Below are positions 1-7,923 of a stretch of 18,495 bases of DNA, in pieces. Source of the stretch: Gemmatimonadota bacterium. Its GTDB lineage: Bacteria > Gemmatimonadota > Gemmatimonadetes > Longimicrobiales > UBA6960. Position 1 is the first letter of the stretch. Every line of letters begins with the position of its first letter. Where the stretch lies: assembly GCA_022564535.1 (NCBI GenBank), contig JADFLD010000003.1, positions 1-18,495 of the forward strand, read 5' to 3'. A program made the position numbers and the translations under genes. The notes under the pieces were generated by a model. It was not told the origin of the DNA. It searched no databases and saw only the letters and a program-made list of their open reading frames with translations.

Positions 1-405
1 CGGCACATGACGTCGGACAACCTTCTCTTGGGAGTGGGCTTGAACAACTTCTCCCTCGCGCTCACCGAGACCGAGCGCTACCGCGCCCATCTCACGGTGA
101 CGGCCGGAGAGGAACAGGGTGGTGTGGTCCACGACATCTATAGGCTCACCGCTGCCGAGACGGGCTTGGCCGGCCTTCTGATCTTCATTCTCGTCATCGG
201 ACGCTTCGCCTGGATGGCTCTGCGGGACACGTTGCGCCGGGTCAGCCTGGGCGGGGCCGTGCAGGGAGGGCTTCTGTCCGGTGTGATGCTGAACCACGCC
301 AGCGGCATGCTGGAATGGACGTTCCGCATCACGCCGGTGCTCTACCTCTTCGCGATTCTCACGGGTTTTTCGGTGGCTCTGGCTCGCGAGGATGGGCCGG
401 AATGA
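1..405 (+). CDS. O-antigen ligase/polymerase family membrane protein, C-terminal part (5' end outside window)
   Basis: The frame is open from base 1 and gives about 134 residues ending at TGA 403-405, so the gene starts before the window. The piece begins just before a GVGLNNF motif; a GxG-N-F/Y stretch of this kind is common in the large periplasmic loop of Wzy/WaaL-type proteins. A hydrophilic stretch with a VHDIY motif follows, resembling the conserved H-N region of that family. After it come two or three hydrophobic segments (roughly residues 55-70, 85-100 and 110-127). In this family the protein polymerises or ligates undecaprenyl-linked glycan on the periplasmic face. Its stop overlaps the start of the flippase gene (ATGA at 402-405), so the two are probably co-translated. 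The polymerase-versus-ligase role cannot be decided from the C-terminus alone; the adjacent flippase and chain-length protein favour a polymerase. Confidence 0.75.
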   Translation, partial: RHMTSDNLLLGVGLNNFSLALTETERYRAHLTVTAGEEQGGVVHDIYRLTAAETGLAGLLIFILVIGRFAWMALRDTLRRVSLGGAVQGGLLSGVMLNHASGMLEWTFRITPVLYLFAILTGFSVALAREDGPE

Positions 406-1958
406 GCACGCCCATGCGTACCTTCGGAAACGCCGTGGCCAACTACGGCGGGTTCACTGCCTCCGTGGTAGTCGTCTTCTTCCTCACTCCGCTGATCGTG
501 TCGGCGCTCGGCGTGGAGGGGTTCGGGCTCTGGACACTGGTCTTCGCCACCGTCGGCTTGGTCGGCCTTCTCGACGTAGGCCTCCAGACGACGACGGTAA
601 AGTTCGTGGGTGAGTACAAGGGCCGCGGGGACGTCGACACGCGGAACCGGATCCTCAGCACGATCGCCGCCCTGTATGGGGTTGTCGCGCTCGGAGCCCT
701 CGCCCTGATCGGGCTTCTCGCTCTCTCGTTCTCCCGGCTCTTCGGGATTCCGGAAGATCAGCAACCGACCGCCCTGCTCCTGGTCTGGATCCTCGGCGCC
801 AGGGTAACCTTCTTGGGTCTGCCCCTCAGCCTCTTCCGGGCCATCCTCTTCGGGGAGCAGCGCATCGTGCCTCTGAACCTGATTCAGGGCGCCACGACAC
901 TGGCCTACGGCACGGTGGCCTGGGCCCTTCTGGCCCTGGGGGGAGACCTGGTCGCTTTGGCGTGGGTCAACCTGGCGGCCATGGTGGTTGAGCACGCCCT
1001 CTATGCGGCGTACGCGCTTCGTACGGTGCCTGGCCTCAGAATCGCCCCCTCTCTCGTGGAACCCGGGCTCTTGGCACGGACGCTCGGATTCAGTGGGTAC
1101 CAGGTCGTGGTCAACGCTGCGGTGTTGGTTCGCCTGCGTTCCGACCTCTTCATGATCAAGCTATTCCTGCCCCTGTCGGCGGTGGGGGTCTACGCCGTCG
1201 CCCTGAAGATGGCCGAGCAGTTGAGCTACGCGCTGAAGCGCGGTGTGAACGTGCTCGCACCCGTCGCCGCCGAGCTCGGCGGTGCGCAGGACCGCGAGGC
1301 CTTGGGACGCCTCTTCCTGAGCGGGACCCAATACGCTTTCGCGCTGGCCCTCGCACTCTGGGTACTCTGCGTCGCGCTCGGTACCGAGGCGATCGTGGCC
1401 TGGGTGGGGCCCGACTTCGCTTCGTCTGGACCGATCCTGGTGATTCTCGCCGGCGCGATGGTGCTGGCTACCGTGGAGGGCGTCGCCGCCTCCGTCCTGG
1501 CCATGACGGGCCATCATCGCGCCACTTCCCGGGCCGCCCTGGCGAGCGCCGTGGTGAACATCGTCGTGTCGCTGCTGTTGATTCGCCCCTACGGGATCGT
1601 GGGCGTCGCCATCGGCACGCTCGTGGCGGGCCTCACGATCGACCTGGTCCTCGTGCCCAGGCTCGCCTTCAGGGCGTACGGAATTCGGCCGATGGACTTC
1701 GTGCGCCGCGTCCTGGTGCCCGCCGGCCTGTCGGCGGTCGCCCAACTCGCGGCCCTCGGCCTCATCGAAGTCGCGTGGGCGCCTCGGACGCTTCCCCAAA
1801 TCGGTGTCGCTTCGCTGGCCAGCCTTCTGGTCTTCGCCTCCTGCTTCTGGAGGCTCGGGATACCAAACGAGGACAGAGCCGCTCTCAGGCGCCACCTCTC
1901 GACTCGGTGGGGGACACGGAGACGCCGTCTCCCCGAAAGTGAGTGGGTCCGAACATGA
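402..1958 (+). CDS. Polysaccharide flippase (Wzx-like, MATE/MVF superfamily)
   Basis: The 518-residue protein is hydrophobic throughout, with about 12-14 membrane segments, and has the usual length and start of polysaccharide-export flippases: a short N-terminus with a TFGNAVANYGG stretch leading into the first helix, then a FGLWTLVFA motif between early helices. Family members move undecaprenyl-diphosphate-linked sugar repeat units across the inner membrane. The frame is open further upstream to 315, but ATG 402 is preferred because it lies in an ATGA overlap with the preceding stop and has a GAGG element about 10 bases upstream. The C-terminal tail (about 25 residues) is rich in arginine, consistent with a cytoplasmic end. 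Neighbouring polymerase and chain-length genes support the Wzx/Wzy pathway. The substrate is unknown. Confidence 0.9.
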   Translation: MSTPMRTFGNAVANYGGFTASVVVVFFLTPLIVSALGVEGFGLWTLVFATVGLVGLLDVGLQTTTVKFVGEYKGRGDVDTRNRILSTIAALYGVVALGALALIGLLALSFSRLFGIPEDQQPTALLLVWILGARVTFLGLPLSLFRAILFGEQRIVPLNLIQGATTLAYGTVAWALLALGGDLVALAWVNLAAMVVEHALYAAYALRTVPGLRIAPSLVEPGLLARTLGFSGYQVVVNAAVLVRLRSDLFMIKLFLPLSAVGVYAVALKMAEQLSYALKRGVNVLAPVAAELGGAQDREALGRLFLSGTQYAFALALALWVLCVALGTEAIVAWVGPDFASSGPILVILAGAMVLATVEGVAASVLAMTGHHRATSRAALASAVVNIVVSLLLIRPYGIVGVAIGTLVAGLTIDLVLVPRLAFRAYGIRPMDFVRRVLVPAGLSAVAQLAALGLIEVAWAPRTLPQIGVASLASLLVFASCFWRLGIPNEDRAALRRHLSTRWGTRRRRLPESEWVRT

Positions 1959-4003
1959 TCATGCAGCACGAGCACGACGCCGGGAGGGAGACCCCACCCA
2001 TCCACCCGATGACGATCGTGCGCGGATTCTGGCGGCGCAGGTGGATCGTGGCCGCTTGGCTCGGACTCTCCATCGTCGCTGGAGTGGTTGGAGGAGTGAG
2101 GTTCGGCTCGAGGTTCTACGCGGCCGAGACCGCTCTCCTCTACCGCCCGCGAACCTCCGTGGACGGCGGAGTGAGCGCGTCGTTCGACTCGCTCTCCCTC
2201 GCCACTCAAGTGAATCTGGTGAAGGTCCGTTCGAATCTGGCCGCCGTTCGCGAGCGACTCGCACTTCCGGCCACACTCGCCGAGTTGGGAGCGGCCGCGG
2301 ACGTGCGCACGCAGAAGAACACCAACCTGATGTTCATCCGAGTGCAGTGGGACTCACCCGAAACCGCCGCGGAACTGGCCAACGGCCTTCGAGACGTGTT
2401 CTTGATGAATCAGGTGCGGCTGCGCGTGAGAGAGGAGCTCCTTCTCGTGGAGGCCGCCCACGGTGAGGCCACCCTGAAGCTGAGGGACGTCGCGGCGCAG
2501 GTCGGCAGTGTCGACCACGTCCTGGAAGACCTGCAACGGCGAATCGAGCAGGAGGTCAGCCACAGCAGCGAGATCGAGGGGCTGGCCGAGCTGAACATTC
2601 AGGTCGAGCGTCGTCGTCGAGCCATCTACGACGACCAGCAGCACCGGGCGAATCAGGCGCTCCTCGCGCAAGACGAGTGGGAATACGAGCAGGCCAAGAG
2701 CCTCTTCGAAAAAGGCATCATCTCCCAGCTCGAGTTCCGGAGAAAAGAGGTGGCATACCAGGAGCAATTGGCCCTGACCGAAGACACGGAGGAGATCGAG
2801 GAGTGGAGGCGAGAGCTCGATCGTCTGCAGGCCCTCGTGATCGCCCCGAACCTCAGCGCGGCTCCCTCGGCCCGACTTCTTCAGGAGGTCATGATGCAAG
2901 CCATCGACCTGGAATTCGAGCGGGTGTCCATGGAGGAGAAAGTGCGTCACCTGAGCCAGGCCAGCGGAGCGCTGGTCCGGCGCCTAGATGAACTCGACTT
3001 GACGACCTGGGCCGGGTCGTCTCCGGAGTCCGTGGTCCACCTCGTGGGGTCGGACTTCCGGGTGCTTGCCGACGCGGTGGCTCCTGCCCTGCCCACCGGC
3101 TCCAACCGACGGATCATGGCCGCGGCGTTCACGCTTCTATTGGGAAGCCTCGGAGTCGCGGCCGTGTTGGGGGGCGTTCTCTTGGCTCCGACGATCCGGT
3201 CGGCGCCCGAGGCCAAGCTCCATTTTGGCGTGCCTGTCCTCGGTGTGCTTCCCGAGAGGACGTCCCTCGACGCCGGCGTGCAGGTCATCGCCAACGGGCG
3301 GGAACGTGCGCTGATGCTGGCCCGCCGCCTCAGGCGGCTGGCCCAGGGTCGCGGAGCTCGAATTCTGGTGACGAGCGCAGAGCACGGAGAAGGGAGGACG
3401 GAGGTGACCCTGTCGGTTGCCCGGGCCCTCGCCTCCGACGGCGAGAGCGTTCTGATCGTGGACGGATGGATTCGTGCTGGGGGGCCAGTGACGGGTCGGG
3501 GTCGGACGCGGATGGCCCCGGTGTCGCGCTGGCTGTGGAGCTTGCTCGGACGCCGTCTCCGGACCGGCCCGCAGACCGCGCGGCTCGATGCTCGTCCGGA
3601 TACTGGAAGCCGAAGCGGAGAGCAGGGGCTCCGGCACTTCCTCTCCGACGAAGATGTGACGTTCGGCGAGATCGTTCGCGAGTCCGCTTGCGGCACCTTT
3701 CACGTGGTCACCCGAGGCTCCGAAGACGGCGACGCCCCTCCCCTGCCGAGTCGGGTCGAAGCGTTCCTGGAGGAGGCATCCAGGAGCTTCGGAGTCGTTC
3801 TCGTGGACGGCCCTCCGGTCCTACCCTACGCCGACGCCGAAACGATCGCTCAGAAGGTGGACGCGGTGCTCCTTGTCGTAGAGAGCGAATCCACGCTTCG
3901 CACGAGCGTGCGAACCGCGTTGGAGCGGCTTCTCGCCACGGGAGCGAACGTGGTGGGCTTCGCCCTCAACCGAACCGAATCCGTGTTTCTCCCTCTGGGC
4001 TGA
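1955..4003 (+). CDS. GumC/Wzz-type polysaccharide co-polymerase fused to a degenerate BY-kinase domain
   Basis: The 682-residue protein has a first membrane helix at about 31-48, a long periplasmic part rich in coiled coil (about 150-350), a second helix at about 388-410, and a cytoplasmic P-loop ATPase-like domain at about 465-680. This is the layout of chain-length determinants joined to bacterial tyrosine kinases (BY-kinases). The kinase signatures are eroded. The Walker A position reads HGEGRT at 477-482, with Arg481 in place of the invariant Lys. The Walker A' position reads VDGWIR around 502-507, with only the first of two Asp kept (D503, then W505). Walker B (VVLVDGPP, D618) is intact. 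The C-terminus ends NRTESVFLPLG with no tyrosine cluster. Inside the coiled coil, KSLFEKGIIS at 248-257 resembles HlyD-type adaptor hairpins. The start ATG 1955 overlaps the flippase stop (ATGA); GTG 1943 is the alternative. Confidence 0.85.
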   Translation: MIMQHEHDAGRETPPIHPMTIVRGFWRRRWIVAAWLGLSIVAGVVGGVRFGSRFYAAETALLYRPRTSVDGGVSASFDSLSLATQVNLVKVRSNLAAVRERLALPATLAELGAAADVRTQKNTNLMFIRVQWDSPETAAELANGLRDVFLMNQVRLRVREELLLVEAAHGEATLKLRDVAAQVGSVDHVLEDLQRRIEQEVSHSSEIEGLAELNIQVERRRRAIYDDQQHRANQALLAQDEWEYEQAKSLFEKGIISQLEFRRKEVAYQEQLALTEDTEEIEEWRRELDRLQALVIAPNLSAAPSARLLQEVMMQAIDLEFERVSMEEKVRHLSQASGALVRRLDELDLTTWAGSSPESVVHLVGSDFRVLADAVAPALPTGSNRRIMAAAFTLLLGSLGVAAVLGGVLLAPTIRSAPEAKLHFGVPVLGVLPERTSLDAGVQVIANGRERALMLARRLRRLAQGRGARILVTSAEHGEGRTEVTLSVARALASDGESVLIVDGWIRAGGPVTGRGRTRMAPVSRWLWSLLGRRLRTGPQTARLDARPDTGSRSGEQGLRHFLSDEDVTFGEIVRESACGTFHVVTRGSEDGDAPPLPSRVEAFLEEASRSFGVVLVDGPPVLPYADAETIAQKVDAVLLVVESESTLRTSVRTALERLLATGANVVGFALNRTESVFLPLG

Positions 4004-4015
4004 CGAGGCAACGTG

Positions 4016-4156
4016 ATGATTCTACTGGTATCGAAAATTCTTCCTCCCGACGTACAGGGCGGGTACGAGACGCGACTCCGGAAGCCAGCGTGCGCGTCGG
4101 CCGCCACCGTGGGGTCCCTCGGAGCGCTCTCGGCCCTACAGGAAACTCGGCGATGA
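4016..4156 (+). pseudogene. 46-codon stub: N-terminus of a family-4 glycosyltransferase
   Basis: This short frame starts at ATG 4016 (GTG 4013 is adjacent) behind a GAGG element at 4005-4008. It ends at TGA 4154-4156, overlapping the next start as ATGA. Its first 20 residues, MILLVSKILPP followed by a DVQGGYET stretch, match the typical opening of GT4 enzymes: a beta strand, then the P-P-x-x-G-G-x-E loop that contacts the substrates. From about residue 22 the similarity stops and the remainder is Ala/Ser/Leu-rich without the expected helix and GH-x-V strand. The likeliest reading is a glycosyltransferase gene reduced by internal deletion, whose start and ribosome site survive and now couple translation to the downstream enzyme. 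It could instead encode a true small peptide. The family match is from recognised pattern, not a search. Confidence 0.55.
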
Positions 4157-5397
4157 AGACGATCCAACTCCCGAGGCGCTTCGTGCGCCACGCTTGGGGC
4201 GGCACTGAAACCGTGGTTCTGGAGACGAGCAAGCGTCTTGGGGAGCTCGGCCACGACACGGAGATCTTCTGCCTCGACGCCATGGCGACGGAGGCCGAGG
4301 ATTCAATGGACGGGGTTCGGATCCGGCGGTTCCCTTATCTCTATCCGTACCTCGGGCTGGACTCCAAGGCGAAAGAGGCCATGGACGGGAAGGGCGGAAA
4401 CGCTTTCTCCTTTTCCCTCATGCGGGCGTTGAAGTCGGCAGCCGGCGTGGAGCTGATCCACCTCCACACGGGTAAGCGGATCGGGGGAATCGGGCGGCAC
4501 GTGGCCCGGCGGCGAGGCATCCCCTACGTGATCTCTCTTCACGGCGGTGTGTACGACGTGCCCCCAGCTGAGGCGGAAAGTTGGACGACGCCCACCCGAG
4601 GCAGTTGGGAGTGGGGAAGAGCGCTGGGTTGGTGGGTGGGATCGCGTCGCGTGCTGGACGACGCCGCCGCTATCCTCTGTGTGGGCGCCGAGGAACGCCG
4701 AATGGTGCAGGAGCGATTCCCGGACAAGAGGGTGGAGCACCTCCCCAACGGCGTGGATCCGGAGCGTTTTCGAACCGGATCCGGAGAACGTTTTCGGAAC
4801 CGACACTCGATCCCCGAGCACGCGAGAGTGGTGCTGACCGTGGGACGCGTCGACGTTCAGAAGGGACAGTTGCTGGGGGTGGGAGCGCTCCACAGGCTCC
4901 TGGATGACGCCCCGAATGCGCATATGGTTCTGGTGGGGCCTGTCACGAACCCCGAGTATGGGCGACAGATTCGCGATACCGCTTCGGAGCGGGGTATAGC
5001 CGACCACCTCACGCTGATTCCCGGCGTCGATCCCAAGAGCGATGAGCTGGCCGATGCCTACGCTGCGGCAGACGTGTTCTTCCTCCCCTCCACGCACGAG
5101 CCGTTCGGAATCGTGATTCTGGAGGCGTGGACAGCGGGCCTGCCCGTGGTGGCCTCCCGCGTGGGCGGCATTCCTTCACTGGTCTCCGAGGGTACGAACG
5201 GCCTCCTCTTCGAGTCTGGAAATGAAGCAGAAGCCGCCGGGCAGCTTCGCTCCCTGCTGGCAGACGAGGCGAAGAGGACCGCCCTGGGTGCCGCGGGTCT
5301 GAGGACGGCTGCGAACGAGTATGGCTGGGACCGGATCACCGCCCGGCTGGGCACCATCTACGAGGAGATCGTCCATGCGTGTCCTATTCGTAAGTGA
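4153..5397 (+). CDS. Glycosyltransferase family 4 (GT-B fold)
   Basis: The 414-residue protein has the two-domain GT-B layout. The N-terminal half carries the acceptor-side motif AWGGTETVV, a short GH strand motif and HLHTGKR. The linker region has LPNGVDPERF. The C-terminal donor-binding half has VGRVDVQKGQ, the family E-x7-E motif at E316 and E324 (HEPFGIVILEAW), and a following GLPVVASRVGGIP loop. Such enzymes transfer a sugar from a nucleotide donor to a lipid-linked acceptor on the cytoplasmic face of the membrane, with retention of configuration. The start ATG 4153 overlaps the stop of the preceding stub (ATGA) and begins directly at the expected first strand. The frame is open far upstream without homology, so longer starts are unlikely. 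Sugar and acceptor cannot be told from sequence. Confidence 0.9.
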   Translation: MKTIQLPRRFVRHAWGGTETVVLETSKRLGELGHDTEIFCLDAMATEAEDSMDGVRIRRFPYLYPYLGLDSKAKEAMDGKGGNAFSFSLMRALKSAAGVELIHLHTGKRIGGIGRHVARRRGIPYVISLHGGVYDVPPAEAESWTTPTRGSWEWGRALGWWVGSRRVLDDAAAILCVGAEERRMVQERFPDKRVEHLPNGVDPERFRTGSGERFRNRHSIPEHARVVLTVGRVDVQKGQLLGVGALHRLLDDAPNAHMVLVGPVTNPEYGRQIRDTASERGIADHLTLIPGVDPKSDELADAYAAADVFFLPSTHEPFGIVILEAWTAGLPVVASRVGGIPSLVSEGTNGLLFESGNEAEAAGQLRSLLADEAKRTALGAAGLRTAANEYGWDRITARLGTIYEEIVHACPIRK

Positions 5398-6589
5398 GCG
5401 CCTCGGGTTCTTGGGTGGCGTGGAACAGAACGTCGCCGACACCGCCGACGGGCTGAGGGACCGCGGACATACGTGTACGCTCGCCTTCGGAGCCCCGGCA
5501 CGGGGTCCGGAGGCGTACGCCCTCCACTTCGACGCGACCGTGCAATGCGCCGAGGTCGGAGCTCCCCTGGGCGAAGGAGGCGGGACGACATTCGCCGAGA
5601 TCGTCGGGCAAGTGAATCCCGACGTGGTCTACTTCCACAAAGTCTCGACGCTCCGATTCGCCCGGGAGTGGTACGGCCGGGTCCGCACGGTGCGGATGCT
5701 CCACGACCACGACCTCTGTTGCCCTCGAAGGCACAAGTACTTCGTACACAACGGGCGCGTCTGCAATCACCCCATGGGATGGCGCTGCTACGCGGACCTG
5801 GCGTTCGTTCAGCGCGATCCGAAGGCCCCACTCGGTGCGAGGCTGGTGAGCATCGAGGCAAAGCGGCGGGAGCTGTCGGAGAACCGGGGCGTCGACGTCT
5901 TCGTCGTCGCGAGCCGCTTCATGCGGGATGAGCTCATCATGAACGGCATGGGCGATGCCGAGATCCACATCTGCCCACCGGTGACCCACCTTCCCAACGA
6001 CGATCCTCCCCCCCTCCCTGCCGAACCGCGGATCCTCTTCGTGGGTCAGCTCGTTCGGGGCAAGGGCGTGGATCTCCTGCTTCGAGCCATGGCCCTCCTG
6101 GACGAGCCGTGGCCGGCCACCATCGTCGGAACCGGGAACGCTGCAGACAAACTGCGTGCCCTGAGCGCCCGCCTGGGCCTGGAATCCCGGGTGGACTTCG
6201 CGGGTTGGATCGGGCGCGACCGGATCGGCGGCTACTACGGCGCAGCCTCCGTGTTGGTGGTGCCCTCGCGGTGGCCCGAGCCGTTCGGGATGGTGGGGGT
6301 CGAGGCCATGAGCCTGGGTCGTCCGGTCGTCGCATTCGCCGTCGGAGGGATACCCGACTGGTTGGAGAACGAGCAGACTGGCCTGGCGGTGGCGGAGCAG
6401 GACGTGAAGGGCCTCGCTCGCGCGCTCGGCCGGGTGCTGTCCGATCCCTCTCTGGCCTCGGCTCTCGGTCGGCAGGCCCGGGCCACCGCTCTCAGCCGCT
6501 ACAGCTTCGACGCCTATCTCTCATCGCTCGAGAGCGTTCTGGATGGATCGATCGGGACCGGTACGCCATCCCGCCACGTCTCGCCATGA
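5375..6589 (+). CDS. Glycosyltransferase family 4 with Cys-rich insertion
   Basis: The 404-residue GT-B protein opens with MRVLFVSERLGFLGGVEQNV, the typical first strand and glycine loop. It has FVGQLVRGKGVDLLLRAM in the donor-binding half and E-x7-E at E302 and E310 (PEPFGMVGVEAM). Around residues 110-135 there is a HDHDLCCPRRHKY stretch followed by two more cysteines (GRVCNHPMGWRCY). A subset of GT4 enzymes carries such an H-D...C-P...C...C element after the N-terminal domain core, possibly a metal or structural site. The start ATG 5375 lies inside the previous gene (23-base overlap) with a strong GAGGAG element 7 bases upstream, which decides the start. It is the second of three consecutive GT4 genes and presumably adds another sugar to the same repeat unit. 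Confidence 0.9.
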   Translation: MRVLFVSERLGFLGGVEQNVADTADGLRDRGHTCTLAFGAPARGPEAYALHFDATVQCAEVGAPLGEGGGTTFAEIVGQVNPDVVYFHKVSTLRFAREWYGRVRTVRMLHDHDLCCPRRHKYFVHNGRVCNHPMGWRCYADLAFVQRDPKAPLGARLVSIEAKRRELSENRGVDVFVVASRFMRDELIMNGMGDAEIHICPPVTHLPNDDPPPLPAEPRILFVGQLVRGKGVDLLLRAMALLDEPWPATIVGTGNAADKLRALSARLGLESRVDFAGWIGRDRIGGYYGAASVLVVPSRWPEPFGMVGVEAMSLGRPVVAFAVGGIPDWLENEQTGLAVAEQDVKGLARALGRVLSDPSLASALGRQARATALSRYSFDAYLSSLESVLDGSIGTGTPSRHVSP

Positions 6590-7776
6590 CCCCTCCTCAG
6601 CGGGCTCCGAAAATCGGCGTGACGACCTTCGGATGTGACGCCGGAAGATCTGGGATCGGTATCTATCTGCGACGCATCCTGGAGGTGTGGGACTCCCACC
6701 CGGACGCCTCGGGTATGGAGATCCTCGCCCACCGGGCGGAAGAGGAGGTTTGGGGCCGAAACAGCTTCGCGAAGCGCTGGGTCGGTGGGGGCTTCCGGAG
6801 GCCCCTGACGAACATCTTCTGGCACCAGAGCCGTCTTGCGCCCGCGTGCCGACGGGGCAGGTACGACGTGCTGTTCCTCCCAGCGGGGAATCGCCGGCTT
6901 CCCTGGTCCGTGCCCTGCGCCAGCGTTGGAACGGTCCATGACCTCTCCATCTTCCACGTACCCGCCAAATACGATCGCGCCCGCGAGCTCTACATCACAC
7001 GGGTTCTCCCCTGGCTCATGAACCGCCTCACCCGGATCATCACGGTGAGCGAGAGCAGCAAGCGGGACATCCTGGAACACGCCGGCGTGCCCAGCGAGAA
7101 GGTGACCGTCATACCCAACGGAGTAGACCACAGCCGCTTCCGCTTCCGGGACAGGGCTGAGGCGAAACGGAGCGTCGCGCCCCTCATCGGTACCGACGAA
7201 CCGTTCATACTCTTCGTTTCGCGGATCGAGCACCCGGGGAAAAATCACATTCGCCTGATCGAAGCGTTCTCCCGATTCAAGGCTGCGGGAGCGCATCCCC
7301 ACAAGCTCGTGCTGGCCGGGAAGGACTGGACCCGGGCCGCCGAGGTTCACCGGGCCGCCGAGGCGTCTCCCTTCGCTTCGGAGATCATCTTTCCCGGATT
7401 CGTGGAACTGAAGGACTTGGCCGATCTCTATGCCGCATCCCACATGACGGCCTTCCCGTCCCTGTACGAGGGCTTCGGGATCCCCGTGCTGGAGGCTATG
7501 GCCTGCGGATCACCTGTGGCGTGCTCGAACACGTCCTCGCTTCCCGAGGTGGCAGGGAACGCGGCGCTGCTCTTCGACCCGAAGGACCCGGTCTCCATCG
7601 CCGATGCTCTGCTGCGCCTGGCAACCGGAGACGATCTGCGGGAGCGGCTCATCACCGACGGCCTTTCCTGGTCTCGGCGATTCTCATGGGAGGCGGCGGC
7701 CCGTCGAACCATGGAGGTCCTGCAGCAGGCTCACTCGGAGTGGCGCGCCCAACGGGTTTCATCTCGTACACTCTGA
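6586..7776 (+). CDS. Glycosyltransferase family 4 (mannosyltransferase-like)
   Basis: The 396-residue GT-B protein begins KIGVTTFGCDAGRSGIGIYL, the form seen in WbaZ/MtfB-like enzymes (G-x-G-x-Y after the first strand). It has VGTVHDLSIFHVP and ITVSESSKRDIL in the N-terminal domain, VIPNGVDHSRF at the hinge, FVSRIEHPGKNH in the donor domain and E-x7-E at E295 and E303 (YEGFGIPVLEAMACGSP). The ending, with SLPEVAGNAALLFDP and a WEAAARRTMEVL helix, is characteristic of this subgroup, many of which are annotated as mannosyl- or rhamnosyltransferases; the donor here is not proven. The start overlaps the preceding stop as ATGA. It is the last gene before a 210-base gap with its own promoter, so it probably ends the first operon. 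Confidence 0.9.
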   Translation: MTPPQRAPKIGVTTFGCDAGRSGIGIYLRRILEVWDSHPDASGMEILAHRAEEEVWGRNSFAKRWVGGGFRRPLTNIFWHQSRLAPACRRGRYDVLFLPAGNRRLPWSVPCASVGTVHDLSIFHVPAKYDRARELYITRVLPWLMNRLTRIITVSESSKRDILEHAGVPSEKVTVIPNGVDHSRFRFRDRAEAKRSVAPLIGTDEPFILFVSRIEHPGKNHIRLIEAFSRFKAAGAHPHKLVLAGKDWTRAAEVHRAAEASPFASEIIFPGFVELKDLADLYAASHMTAFPSLYEGFGIPVLEAMACGSPVACSNTSSLPEVAGNAALLFDPKDPVSIADALLRLATGDDLRERLITDGLSWSRRFSWEAAARRTMEVLQQAHSEWRAQRVSSRTL

Positions 7777-7784
7777 CATGTACG
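7765..7784. promoter_or_regulatory. Inverted repeat CGTACA-N8-TGTACG, possible activator site
   Basis: Two perfect 6-base arms (7765-7770 and 7779-7784) flank 8 bases and straddle the stop codon of the last glycosyltransferase gene. The centre is about 21 bases (two helical turns) upstream of the centre of the next palindrome, and both contain TACA...TGTA. A role as an enhancer-binding site for the sigma-54 promoter downstream is inferred from position only. Confidence 0.3.
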
Positions 7785-7786
7785 TC

Positions 7787-7804
7787 TTGTTACAGCTGTA
7801 GCAA
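7787..7804. promoter_or_regulatory. 18-bp palindrome TTGTTACAGCTGTAGCAA, possible enhancer site
   Basis: The 18-base dyad matches its own reverse complement except for one symmetric pair (T/G). It sits in the gap between the two polysaccharide operons, its centre about 114 bases upstream of the -24 element of the predicted sigma-54 promoter. That is a usual distance for the upstream sites of enhancer-binding activators. The binding protein is not in the window. Confidence 0.45.
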
Positions 7805-7907
7805 TTAGTAGCACTTCGGTCCGCGCTGGCCTCTGTCGATCGGTTCGATTTCAGCTCTCCTGCCCCAGATTCAGTACGAACCAACCCGTAAGCCATCTGG
7901 TAGGTCT

Positions 7908-7923
7908 TGGTACACCTCTTGCC
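7908..7923 (+). promoter_or_regulatory. Sigma-54 (-24/-12) promoter for the second polysaccharide operon
   Basis: TGGTACACCTCTTGCC matches the sigma-54 consensus TGGCAC-N5-TTGCW at the key positions: GG at 7909-7910, GC at 7921-7922 with the required ten bases between, and TT before the GC. Only C to T in the first element and the last base differ. It lies about 65 bases upstream of the GTG start at 7987, in an intergenic gap, on the same strand. Transcription would start near 7934. Sigma-54 control of exopolysaccharide genes is known in other phyla (for example, PEP-CTERM/exosortase loci). Confidence 0.6.

Noticed and set aside
342..995. 217-codon open frame on the minus strand opposite the flippase
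   Set aside because: Its translation is rich in Glu, Gln, Gly, Arg and Pro with no recognisable fold, and it lies entirely over a well-supported membrane protein gene; it is a shadow of high GC content.
3466..4152. Long upstream extension of the first family-4 glycosyltransferase frame
   Set aside because: The extension overlaps the end of the co-polymerase, is Arg/Ser-rich and unlike any glycosyltransferase N-terminus; the proper first strand begins at ATG 4153.
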